Under the pieces are notes generated by a model, which saw only the letters and a list, made by a program, of their open reading frames with translations, made no database searches and was not told the DNA's origin. Of a stretch of 54,353 nt of DNA, positions 7,959 to 16,387 are shown piece by piece. Source of the stretch: Gillisia hiemivivida (GTDB lineage Bacteria; Bacteroidota; Bacteroidia; Flavobacteriales; Flavobacteriaceae); contig NZ_VORY01000022.1 in assembly GCF_007997295.1 (NCBI RefSeq), forward strand, positions 1 through 54,353, given 5' to 3'. Numbering within the stretch: the stretch's first letter is position 1; every line of letters starts with the position of its first letter. The position numbers were made by a program, and so were the translations under genes.

Positions 7959-10900
7959 TTGAAAACTAAATTAAAAATACTCCATCTCGAAGACATTGCT
8001 ACTGACGCGGAATTAGTGGAAAGAGAATTGAAAAAAGGAAATATTCAATTTGAGAAATTGGTTGTTGGTAATAAAGCAGCCTTTGAAAAAGCGCTTAATG
8101 AATTTAATCCTGAAATCGTACTAGCCGATCACACACTTCCTTCCTTTGATTCTTTAGAAGCAATAAAGATGATGAAGCAAAAAGGAATAAAAATCCCTAT
8201 CATACTGGTTTCTGCAACTGTATCTGACGAATTTGCTGTGGAAGTAATGAAAGCAGGAGCAGATGATTATATTTTAAAAGACAGACTCCATCGCCTGCCA
8301 CAGGCAGTGCTGAGTGCCATGGAGAAATATCGTTTAAAACGGGCAAAGGAAGTAATTGTAGATGAATTAAAAAGTAGTGAGCTTCATTTAAAAGAAGCGC
8401 AGGGAATTGCTAAATTGGGCAGTTGGGAAACAGACTTACAAACCTATAATGTAAAATGGTCGGACGAAATACACCGTATTTTTGAAACGAATCCAGAAAC
8501 ATTTCAAGTTACACATGAAGCCTTTCTTCATTATACACATCCGGATGATCGTACTAAAGTTAATGAAGCTTTTGAAAACTCGATTATCAGTCAAACACTC
8601 AATTCTGTAGAGCACAGGATCCTTACAGCAAACGGGACGCTGAAACACGTAATAGAAAATTGGATAATATTTCAAGACGATAATGGCCAACCTGTTCGTG
8701 CAGTAGGAACCTGTCAAGATATCACAGAAAGAAAACTTGCCGAGGAAGAAATAACTAAGTTATCACTTGTTGCTAGAAAGACCAGCAATGCCGTAGTTAT
8801 TACCGATGCACAAGGTAAAATTCAGTGGGTAAATGATGCTTTTACCCGGATGACAGGTTTTGAGCTTAACAAAATTATTGGGAAAAAACCGGGTTCTTTT
8901 TTACAAGGGCCCGAAACTGATCAAGAAGTTGCTGATTACATGCGCAGAAAAATTAGCAAAAGTCAAGCTTTTCAGTGTGATATAATTAATTATTCAAAAT
9001 CCGGCAAAAAATATTGGACTAATATAAAATGCCAGCCCGAATTTGATTCCACAGGTAAACTTACAGGCTTCTTTTCTATTCAAACAGATATAACTAAGGA
9101 CAAAGAAGCTGAACAAGCTATAGCTAAATTAACCGAAAGGATGACTCTAGCTACCAATTCGGCAAAAATTGGAATATGGGAATGGGACGTTGTAAACGAT
9201 CACCTTATTTGGGATAAAATCATGTACCAAATTTTCGGAGTTGTAGAAGATGAATTTAGTGGCGCATATGAAGCATGGGAAGCCATTGTTCATCCTGATG
9301 ATATTGAAAAAGCTAACAAAGATTCAAATGACGCTTTAGCAGGCATTCGTGATTATGAGTCAGAATTCAGGGTTGTGTGGCCAGATAAATCTGTTCATTG
9401 TATTAAAGGAAATGCTACGGTTATGCGCGATCCTACAGGGAAACCTTTGCGAATGATAGGTACAAATCTCGATATAACTGAGAAAAAAAGACTGGAGAAA
9501 GCAGTGGAAACTGAAAGAGATCAATTCTTTGAAATATTTTCAAATGCTCCATCTGCTATAGGAATGTTGAAAGGCGCAAATCATGTTTTTGAAATGGCAA
9601 ACCCACTTTATTTACAGTTAATAGGCAAAAAAGATATCATAGGAAAAACTGTAGCTGAAGTACTTCCAGAAGTAATTGAACAAGGGTTCGTTAGCCTGTT
9701 AGATCATGTTTACCAAACCGGCGAATCGTACACTGGAGCAGAGAAATTAGTTAAGGTAAATACGGAAGGGAATGGTGATTTTACTGATATTTATATAGAC
9801 TTCGTTTATCAAGCTTATAGAAATGGTGAAGGAAATATAGAAGGTGTTTTCTTTTTTATTAATGATATCACCGAACAAATAGTGTCGAATAAAAAAATCG
9901 AAAAAAGCGAGAAGCAATATCGCCAGATTGTAGAAACGGCACAGGAGGGAATTTGGAAGGTCGATGAGTTCAACAAAACCAACTTTGTTAATCAAAAACT
10001 TTGTGAAATATTAGAATATACAAAAGGTGAAATGCTTGGAAAAGAATTTTATTATTTCATGGATGAAGAGGGCAAACAATTTGCAGAAAAATTAATTCAG
10101 GATAGGCAAAGTGGAAAGGCAGGAAATCATGATTTTAAATTTATTTCAAAAAGTGGAAATGAAATCTGGACCAGTATTTCAGCTAACCCCATTTTTGATG
10201 AAGCAGGTGTTTATAAAGGAAGCCTGGCTATGGTAACTGATATTACGGATCGAAGAATCACAAATGAAAAACTTGTGAACAGTGAAGCAAGATTTAGAGG
10301 TTTGATTCAGTCGCAAACAAATTATGTGATAAGAACAGATCTCGAGGGCAGATATACCTATGGCAACAAGAAGTTTAGAGATGATTTTGGGTGGATCTAT
10401 GGGCAAAAGGATATCGTGGGCGAGCAATCCATGGTCTCTATTAATGAATACCATCACCCTCGCGTCCTAGCGACTGTCGAAAAATGCATGTCAAATCCAG
10501 GTCAGGTTTTTCAGATAGAAATTGATAAGCCGGCAAAGGGAGGAGGAGTAAAAACCACTCTCTGGGATTTTATATATCTAAAGGGAACTACAAATGAACC
10601 CGATGAAGTTCAATGTGTAGGTATTGATATTACAGATAGGGTCCAGGCAAATAAGGCATTGAAAAAAAGCAATACGCGTTATGAATTGGTTTCCAAGGCG
10701 ACATCAGATGCTATTTATGACTGGGACCTCAAATCAAACGTTTTACTGTATGGGGAAGCATTTTATGCCATGTTTGGTTATTCCCAGGAAGAATTTTCTC
10801 CTACAATAGAAGCTTTTCTTGAAAAAATTCACCCTGAAGAAAAGCATCATATAACCGAAAGTCTGAATAACAGTATTGAAGGAATGGAAAGCCATTGGAC

Positions 10901-12488
10901 AGCCGAATATAGGTTCAAAAAAGCAGATGGAAAGTATTCTTCTGTAATAGAAAAAGGATTTATTCTTCGGGACGAAAATGGCAAGGCCTTTCGTATGGTT
11001 GGTGCAATCCAGGATTTTACAGAGAGAAAGAAACTGGAAGAACTTTTAGACGAGGCCTCCAGATTTGCGCGAATTGGGAGTTTTGAAATAGATTGTGAAA
11101 AGGACACCCTGTTTTGGTCCCCGGTGACTAAAGAAATTCATGAAGTAACTTTGGATTACAACCCTACTCTTGAAAAAGGAATTCTTTTTTACAAAGCAGA
11201 AGAAAGCAGGAATGCCATGTCCAATGCATATATAAATGCTCTTAATGAAAACATTCCTTATGATCTTGAAATGCAGATAATAACAGCAAATGGAAATGAA
11301 CGCTGGATTAGAAAAATAGGCCGGCCAACTTTTGTAGATGGGAAATGTGTGCGAATTAATGGGAGCTTTCAAGATATTACAAATATGAAAAATTCAGAAC
11401 AGCAGGCCTTGAAAGCTTCAGAAGAAAAAGAGATTATTCTTGAGAGTATAGGAGATGCCTTTTTTATGGTTGATAATGATTGGAATGTGACATATTGGAA
11501 TCAACATTCTGAAGACTTATTGAAATGCGCCAAAGCTGAAATAATAGACAAAAATCTTTGGAATGTTTTTCCTGATGATATCCACACACAATTTTATAGC
11601 TGTTTTCATAAAGCTGTTAGGGAAAAGTCGATAGAAAATTTTGAAGAATACTATGACAGGGTAAACAAATGGTTTGAGGTTACTGCTTATCCATCAAATA
11701 GCGGACTCTCAGTTTATTTTAAAGATGTAACTGAAAGAAAAGAATCGGAGTTGCAAATTATAGAACTCAATAAAAACCTAAAGGCACATACAGAGGAGCT
11801 TGTTGAGGCTAATAAAGGGCTCGAGCAGTTTTCATTTATAGTGTCACACAACCTTCGCGCACCTGTGGCCAATATTCTTGGACTTGCAGATTTAATTGGT
11901 AAAGAAGACTACACTCAAGAAGTGAAAAACGATTTTCTGGAGGCACTACTCGATAATGTGAAACGCCTTGATGTTGTGATTTCCGATCTTAATTCGATTT
12001 TACAAGTAAAAGTGGAGATGGATGCGAAGAAACAAACGGTAATTCTCAATGATCTTGTATACTCTATAAAGAGCAGTATTCAAAATTTAATCGAAAAGAA
12101 AAAAGTACAGATCACAACACATTTTGATGTGCCTGCCATCCATACCGTACAAAGTTACCTTCACAGCATCTTTTACAACCTCATAGTAAACAGTATTAAA
12201 TATTGCAAGCCGGGAGTTCCTCCTCAAATAATGATAAGATCTGAATTAAAAGAAGGATCTGTGGTGCTCACTTTTGAAGATAACGGCATGGGAATTGATT
12301 TAGCAAAAAAGGGGAAACAGGTTTTTGGTCTTTATAAAAGATTTCATCACCAGATAGAAGGCAAAGGGATGGGATTGTTTCTCGTAAAAACCCAGGTTGA
12401 ATTGCTCGGTGGTAAAATTTCAATAGAGAGTGAAGTTAATGCAGGGACAAAATTCACTATTACAATTAAGGAAACAACTTTAAATTAA
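7959..12488 (+). CDS. Large hybrid sensor kinase: receiver, nine PAS domains, histidine kinase
   Basis: A 1509-residue soluble protein. An N-terminal receiver (about 1-125; phospho-Asp in IVLADHTLPS) is followed by roughly nine PAS/PAC units, many ending in a DITE(R/K)-type motif, then a HisKA with His in FIVSHNLRAPV and an HATPase with NSIKYC, DNGMGID and GKGMGLFLV. The second PAS has GSFLQGPETD, resembling LOV domains, but the flavin-binding Cys of the NCRFLQ motif is replaced by Gly. The start is TTG at 7959: receiver homology begins at residue 5 and the first in-frame ATG lies about 70 codons inside the receiver. No membrane segment is seen. It probably receives phosphate from the upstream kinase/Rcp1 pair and signals to the regulator 11 bases downstream. 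Confidence 0.9.
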   Translation: MKTKLKILHLEDIATDAELVERELKKGNIQFEKLVVGNKAAFEKALNEFNPEIVLADHTLPSFDSLEAIKMMKQKGIKIPIILVSATVSDEFAVEVMKAGADDYILKDRLHRLPQAVLSAMEKYRLKRAKEVIVDELKSSELHLKEAQGIAKLGSWETDLQTYNVKWSDEIHRIFETNPETFQVTHEAFLHYTHPDDRTKVNEAFENSIISQTLNSVEHRILTANGTLKHVIENWIIFQDDNGQPVRAVGTCQDITERKLAEEEITKLSLVARKTSNAVVITDAQGKIQWVNDAFTRMTGFELNKIIGKKPGSFLQGPETDQEVADYMRRKISKSQAFQCDIINYSKSGKKYWTNIKCQPEFDSTGKLTGFFSIQTDITKDKEAEQAIAKLTERMTLATNSAKIGIWEWDVVNDHLIWDKIMYQIFGVVEDEFSGAYEAWEAIVHPDDIEKANKDSNDALAGIRDYESEFRVVWPDKSVHCIKGNATVMRDPTGKPLRMIGTNLDITEKKRLEKAVETERDQFFEIFSNAPSAIGMLKGANHVFEMANPLYLQLIGKKDIIGKTVAEVLPEVIEQGFVSLLDHVYQTGESYTGAEKLVKVNTEGNGDFTDIYIDFVYQAYRNGEGNIEGVFFFINDITEQIVSNKKIEKSEKQYRQIVETAQEGIWKVDEFNKTNFVNQKLCEILEYTKGEMLGKEFYYFMDEEGKQFAEKLIQDRQSGKAGNHDFKFISKSGNEIWTSISANPIFDEAGVYKGSLAMVTDITDRRITNEKLVNSEARFRGLIQSQTNYVIRTDLEGRYTYGNKKFRDDFGWIYGQKDIVGEQSMVSINEYHHPRVLATVEKCMSNPGQVFQIEIDKPAKGGGVKTTLWDFIYLKGTTNEPDEVQCVGIDITDRVQANKALKKSNTRYELVSKATSDAIYDWDLKSNVLLYGEAFYAMFGYSQEEFSPTIEAFLEKIHPEEKHHITESLNNSIEGMESHWTAEYRFKKADGKYSSVIEKGFILRDENGKAFRMVGAIQDFTERKKLEELLDEASRFARIGSFEIDCEKDTLFWSPVTKEIHEVTLDYNPTLEKGILFYKAEESRNAMSNAYINALNENIPYDLEMQIITANGNERWIRKIGRPTFVDGKCVRINGSFQDITNMKNSEQQALKASEEKEIILESIGDAFFMVDNDWNVTYWNQHSEDLLKCAKAEIIDKNLWNVFPDDIHTQFYSCFHKAVREKSIENFEEYYDRVNKWFEVTAYPSNSGLSVYFKDVTERKESELQIIELNKNLKAHTEELVEANKGLEQFSFIVSHNLRAPVANILGLADLIGKEDYTQEVKNDFLEALLDNVKRLDVVISDLNSILQVKVEMDAKKQTVILNDLVYSIKSSIQNLIEKKKVQITTHFDVPAIHTVQSYLHSIFYNLIVNSIKYCKPGVPPQIMIRSELKEGSVVLTFEDNGMGIDLAKKGKQVFGLYKRFHHQIEGKGMGLFLVKTQVELLGGKISIESEVNAGTKFTITIKETTLN

Positions 12489-12499
12489 ATTTACTGAGA

Positions 12500-12916
12500 A
12501 TGAAAAAGAAACTGCGCTATATGGTGGTTGATGATGACGCTACCAATAATATGATCTGTAAATTCACAATTAAACGCTTTGATGAGGAGGCAGAGATACT
12601 AATATTTAATGAACCCGAAGAAGCGCTCGCTTTTATAAGAGAGAATTACGGCAAAAATACTGAAGCAGTGCCCACGGTACTATTTCTTGACATTAATATG
12701 CCCACTATGACTGGTTGGGAGTTTTTAGATGATTTTGCGCAGTTTGAAGAATCGTTGAAGGAACAATTCACCATATACATATTATCTTCTGCAATCGAAG
12801 ATTTTATAAAGGAAAAAGAAATATACCCCTGTATTCAGGGATTTCTTTCCAAACCTTTAAAAATAAACAATCTTGAGAGTGTAAAGGAGGAGCTATCCGA
12901 GTCACAGGTTTATTAG
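12500..12916 (+). CDS. Response regulator, single receiver domain
   Basis: A 138-residue receiver with YMVVDDDATNN, phospho-Asp in VLFLDINMPTMTGW, the Ser switch in YILSSAI and Lys in GFLSKPL. The motif set DINMP...GW(E/Q)F and GFLSKPL is shared with the two regulators at 50.5 and 52.7 kb, all following SHNLR-type kinases. There is no DNA-binding or enzymatic output domain. It is the last gene of the sensory cluster; the next 500 bases hold only repeats. Confidence 0.9.
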   Translation: MKKKLRYMVVDDDATNNMICKFTIKRFDEEAEILIFNEPEEALAFIRENYGKNTEAVPTVLFLDINMPTMTGWEFLDDFAQFEESLKEQFTIYILSSAIEDFIKEKEIYPCIQGFLSKPLKINNLESVKEELSESQVY

Positions 12917-13423
12917 ATCCTATTTTTGTTTTATGTTCGTCTTTAAAAGTGATCTCCTCAAATTTCAAATTTTGAGATTAGCCTACTAGGATCTATACCT
13001 CAATTTGTTTAAACAAAATTTTAAAAAAGTATTAGTCGGGTGGTTACCCATAAAATAAGCTCCAGATTTCTCTGAAGCTTTTTCTTTTTGGCCTGCACTG
13101 AGCTTGACGAAGTGCGGGCGAGAGGACTTCCTTCGACTACGATCAGGATAAACTTCATATCCTCTTGCCTTGCGGCACCAGATTCTAAGTCTAGTAGAAA
13201 CCTAGCGTACGTTGATAAATCATTGGTAATGAGAGTCATCTAAATTAAATCCTAGGTAATATTTAAATGAATTTGCACTTATTTGAGCAATTAATATTGC
13301 TAAACAGTACTATTGCGTGAATTAACAAAACTGATTAAAATTAGACCGTGAATAAAACACTTTGCGAATAAGTCTAATGATTCCATAGAGTAAACTTTTA
13401 AAACAGCCGTTTTAATAAAATCG
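12917..13423. other. Gene-free stretch with tRNA-Leu remnant
   Basis: This stretch separates the plus-strand sensory cluster from the minus-strand catabolic operon. It holds a degraded tRNA-Leu with its terminator (13056-13194) and otherwise A+T-rich DNA. A minus-strand open frame at 13021-13239 covers the tRNA remnant and is not credible. Confidence 0.6.
13056..13194 (-). pseudogene. Degraded tRNA-Leu copy with terminator
   Basis: Three blocks of the intact tRNA-Leu locus at 24.5 kb recur in the same order: the terminator hairpin (aagctccagatttctctgaagctt, 13057-13080), the acceptor/T-arm block gtgcgggcgagaggact (13112-13128), and the block ccttgcggca...gtctag covering variable arm and anticodon arm (13168-13194, two mismatches to the intact gene). 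About 40 bases of palindromic repeat separate the latter two, and the 5' part is missing. The tRNA cannot be functional. It may be an old attachment-site scar or repeat-mediated copy. Confidence 0.65.
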
Positions 13424-14602
13424 TTAAAAAGGCTTTAACAATTTCCTCCTTTTCATTTCATTTTTTATCAAATATAGCTCTCTTGAAGTCTGACCTGCTA
13501 CGGAGGTGTTTTCTTCAGCTCTCCTAAGCAAATATGGCATTACATCTTTTACCGGACCATATGGTAGGTACTTTGCAACATTGTATCCGAAGTTTGCGAG
13601 ATTGTAACTAATATGGTCACTCATGCCAAAAAGTTGACCAAACCAGATTCGTTTATCATTTTCTGCTATTTTACAACTCTGCATAATCTGCAATACTAAA
13701 TAAGTGCTTTCTTCATTATGTGTGCCGACAAACAAAGCCATGTTTTCCAAATTCTTTATCATGTATACAAGTACTGCGTTAAAGAGTGCATCGGTCGTTG
13801 CTTTATCCTTGCAGATGGGATCTTGATATCCTAATCTAATTGCCCTTTCCCGTTCTTTTTCCATATAGGCGCCCCGTACGAGTTTCATACCTATCTTAAA
13901 CCTACCTTCAGTTGCCTTTTGATGCAGTTCTTTTAGATAGTCCAATCTATCATGACGATAGAGTTGGAGGGTGTTAAATACAATTGCTGTTTCTTTATTA
14001 TATTTAAACATCATACTTTCTGCCAATTCATCAGCAGCATCTTGCATCCAACTCTCTTCGCCGTCTATTAAAATAAGAACATTATATTCATATGCTTTCC
14101 TACAAACCCGATCGTACCGATTTTTAATTCTATTCCATTCAACATGTTCTTCTTGGGTCAGCTTTTTCCCCTCTGTCAATTTCTCATAAATCTCAAAACG
14201 GCCAAACCCTGTTGGTTTAAATACTATATAGGGGATGGCTTTATTATGTCTGGCGTATTCCAGAGTTTTCAGAATTTTAAACATCGCCTTGTCAAATTGC
14301 CCTTCTTCTTCTTTCCCCTCTACAGAATAATCTAACACAGTATGCACATTTTTTGAAAACATTCTATCAATTACCGGTAAGCAATCGTCTTCCGTGATTC
14401 CCCCACAGAAATGGTCAAAAACGGTAGAGCGAATCAATCCTTCGACGGGCAACCGAAATTTTAGCGCAAACTTGGTTACTGCAGTTCCTATTTTCACCAA
14501 GGTATCCCGTTTTATCAATTCGAAAAGAAATCGTGCTCTTTCAAGTTCTGAATCTGATTTAAGCGCTAAAGCTACTTCTGTATTATCAAATATTTTTCCC
14601 AC
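13424..14602 (-). CDS. Proline dehydrogenase family flavoenzyme
   Basis: A 392-residue monofunctional proline dehydrogenase of the length usual in Bacteroidota. The family oxidises L-proline to pyrroline-5-carboxylate with FAD and passes electrons to quinone. Visible motifs are VFKPTGFGR, the flavin/substrate strand GMKLVRGAYMEKERE and the C-terminal substrate motif YLLRRAEENTS, which carries the arginines that bind the carboxylate. Its start overlaps the permease gene by 17 bases, so it is the last gene of the hyu operon. No pyrroline-5-carboxylate dehydrogenase is nearby. The operon context suggests that it may act on proline or a related ring imino acid released by the upstream enzymes; that is inference. 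Confidence 0.88.
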   Translation of the reverse strand: MGKIFDNTEVALALKSDSELERARFLFELIKRDTLVKIGTAVTKFALKFRLPVEGLIRSTVFDHFCGGITEDDCLPVIDRMFSKNVHTVLDYSVEGKEEEGQFDKAMFKILKTLEYARHNKAIPYIVFKPTGFGRFEIYEKLTEGKKLTQEEHVEWNRIKNRYDRVCRKAYEYNVLILIDGEESWMQDAADELAESMMFKYNKETAIVFNTLQLYRHDRLDYLKELHQKATEGRFKIGMKLVRGAYMEKERERAIRLGYQDPICKDKATTDALFNAVLVYMIKNLENMALFVGTHNEESTYLVLQIMQSCKIAENDKRIWFGQLFGMSDHISYNLANFGYNVAKYLPYGPVKDVMPYLLRRAEENTSVAGQTSRELYLIKNEMKRRKLLKPF

Positions 14603-15884
14603 TTAATTCTATATTTAGTATATTATTTAAAACAGCATATAGTGCACCTGAAACGATTAAAGATTGTACTGCTGGTATTCCAATAGGAAATTGATATTGT
14701 GTTAAATATCCTACTAAAAGACCCACCATAATACTTATTGTAGCCAACCAATTCCAAGATTTTTCTGTCGTAAACACAGTTTTGCTTACAAAAAAGTAAT
14801 GCGCCATTATAACTCCGGCTATAACGGGAACTATTAACGCTAGCGTATAAAGGAAATTAACAAACTGGTCCATAATGCCTATTAATGCTAAAATGATTCC
14901 TAATACGGCGAAAACCAGCGTCATTGTTTTTCTACTTTTATTATCATGTAGATTAAACATATTGCACAACACCAGACCACCCGTATAATTACTTACCAAT
15001 TGACTGGTCCACGTTGCGACCCATAACACTACAAAGCCCCAAGCAGGAAAACCAAGTTCTTGCATCACCTGTACGATATCCGAATTACCAGTACCCATAG
15101 ACATTATACCACCGACTATAAACAGTGGGAAACCTACGATGATAATGCCCAACGGAATTAAAATATTGTCTCTCCATGTAGGCTTTGCAAATCTTGTATA
15201 ATCTGGTGCAATTAACCATTGCGCAACATTAATACTGATAACCAGATTGATTGCCCCAATAAAAGACATTGAGCCTTCCGGGTTCCATGCGGTTATTTTT
15301 TCCCAACCCATATTATTTATGGATAAATAGAGCGCTACGGTTACCAGCAGCAATCCGGCTGGTATGGCTACATAATCTACCCATTTAATGGAAGCATATC
15401 CTAAAATGGAAGGAATCGCAAAAAGAAAACCGATACCCGCAGTACTTAAAATATATAACAAGAAATTTTCATCTTTATTAATGCCTACCAAAGCACTAAA
15501 AGCATCTGCGGCAACAGAGGTCTGTATGGCCCACCAACCTAAAGTCAAGGCTAAAATGACAATACCTACTATGATTCGTGATTGCTCTTTTCCAAAACTT
15601 AAAGATGCCAGTGCTGATGATGTTAAGCCTGTTTTTGCACCGATATAACCTTGTATGGCGTTACCTATCCATTGAAAAAATACAAGTGCTATCATTAAAA
15701 TGCCTATAATTTCTAAAAGACTAAAATTGCCTATTAGAATACCTCCTATCAACAATACCGGGATACAAAACTCTAAGCCGCCAAAAATAAAAGCGGGCAC
15801 ATACCAAGGTTGTCTTGCATTTTCTGGTATAGCTTCTGATGCATAATCAGTATGTTCTTGTGAGTTTGTTATTGTATTTTCCAA
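14586..15884 (-). CDS. NCS1-family permease (cytosine/hydantoin-type transporter)
   Basis: A 432-residue integral membrane protein with about 12 hydrophobic segments and the pattern of nucleobase-cation-symport-1 carriers, for example the GAKTGLTSSALASLSFG and WWAIQTSVAADAF regions near helices 2-3. The family includes cytosine (CodB), allantoin and hydantoin (Mhp1) transporters. Together with HyuA and HyuB in the same operon a hydantoin-like or other small N-heterocyclic substrate is likely, but the exact one cannot be read from the sequence. It overlaps the proline dehydrogenase gene by 17 bases and follows the cupin gene after a 176-base gap. Confidence 0.82.
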   Translation of the reverse strand: MENTITNSQEHTDYASEAIPENARQPWYVPAFIFGGLEFCIPVLLIGGILIGNFSLLEIIGILMIALVFFQWIGNAIQGYIGAKTGLTSSALASLSFGKEQSRIIVGIVILALTLGWWAIQTSVAADAFSALVGINKDENFLLYILSTAGIGFLFAIPSILGYASIKWVDYVAIPAGLLLVTVALYLSINNMGWEKITAWNPEGSMSFIGAINLVISINVAQWLIAPDYTRFAKPTWRDNILIPLGIIIVGFPLFIVGGIMSMGTGNSDIVQVMQELGFPAWGFVVLWVATWTSQLVSNYTGGLVLCNMFNLHDNKSRKTMTLVFAVLGIILALIGIMDQFVNFLYTLALIVPVIAGVIMAHYFFVSKTVFTTEKSWNWLATISIMVGLLVGYLTQYQFPIGIPAVQSLIVSGALYAVLNNILNIELSGKNI

Positions 15885-16060
15885 TTTTAATAATTTAGTG
15901 ATAGGTTCTCTAATTCAGTTTATGCATAGCCGCTTGACGTCCTAATGGATATTCTGAATTTTGTAAATATGACCACCCTTTAGGGCTGGGGCAAAGACAT
16001 ATTCGGCTATGGGATATTAAAATTAACTTTTAGTAATGTATGCGGATATACGTTTCAGTT

Positions 16061-16372
16061 TTATGTTTCCTTAAACAAAAAGAAAAGGATTTTACTATCC
16101 TCCAAGGTTTCTGTTTTGCGGATTTCGTCTTTATTTAAATAAATTAAATCACCTTGGTTCATGACTTTTTCGTTTCGATCTTTGGTAAATACCTTTAATT
16201 TTCCTGAAATTAAATAGGTTATTTCATGAGCACCTAGTGTCTTAAAAGGAAGAACCTGTCCTTTCTTTAAAACTACTGAACCACAATCTACAGCGACTCC
16301 TTTTTCTTGTTTTTGAATGATATATTTTAAATAATCATCATTTTCTGGATAACTTAATTTTATTACTTCCAT
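16061..16372 (-). CDS. Small cupin-fold protein
   Basis: A 103-residue single-domain cupin. It shows the two-motif layout: GQVLPFKTLGAHEITYLISGKL and then GDLIYLNKDEI, but the first motif keeps only one His of the usual HxH...E...H metal set, so metal binding is uncertain. It lies 15 bases after hyuB on the same strand. Small cupins in catabolic operons often act as isomerases or ligand sensors; nothing here decides between them. Confidence 0.72.
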   Translation of the reverse strand: MEVIKLSYPENDDYLKYIIQKQEKGVAVDCGSVVLKKGQVLPFKTLGAHEITYLISGKLKVFTKDRNEKVMNQGDLIYLNKDEIRKTETLEDSKILFFLFKET

Positions 16373-16387
16373 ATCTTAAGCAATTAG

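Noticed and set aside
13021-13239. Minus-strand 72-codon open frame
   Set aside because: It translates the tRNA-Leu remnant and its repeat insert.
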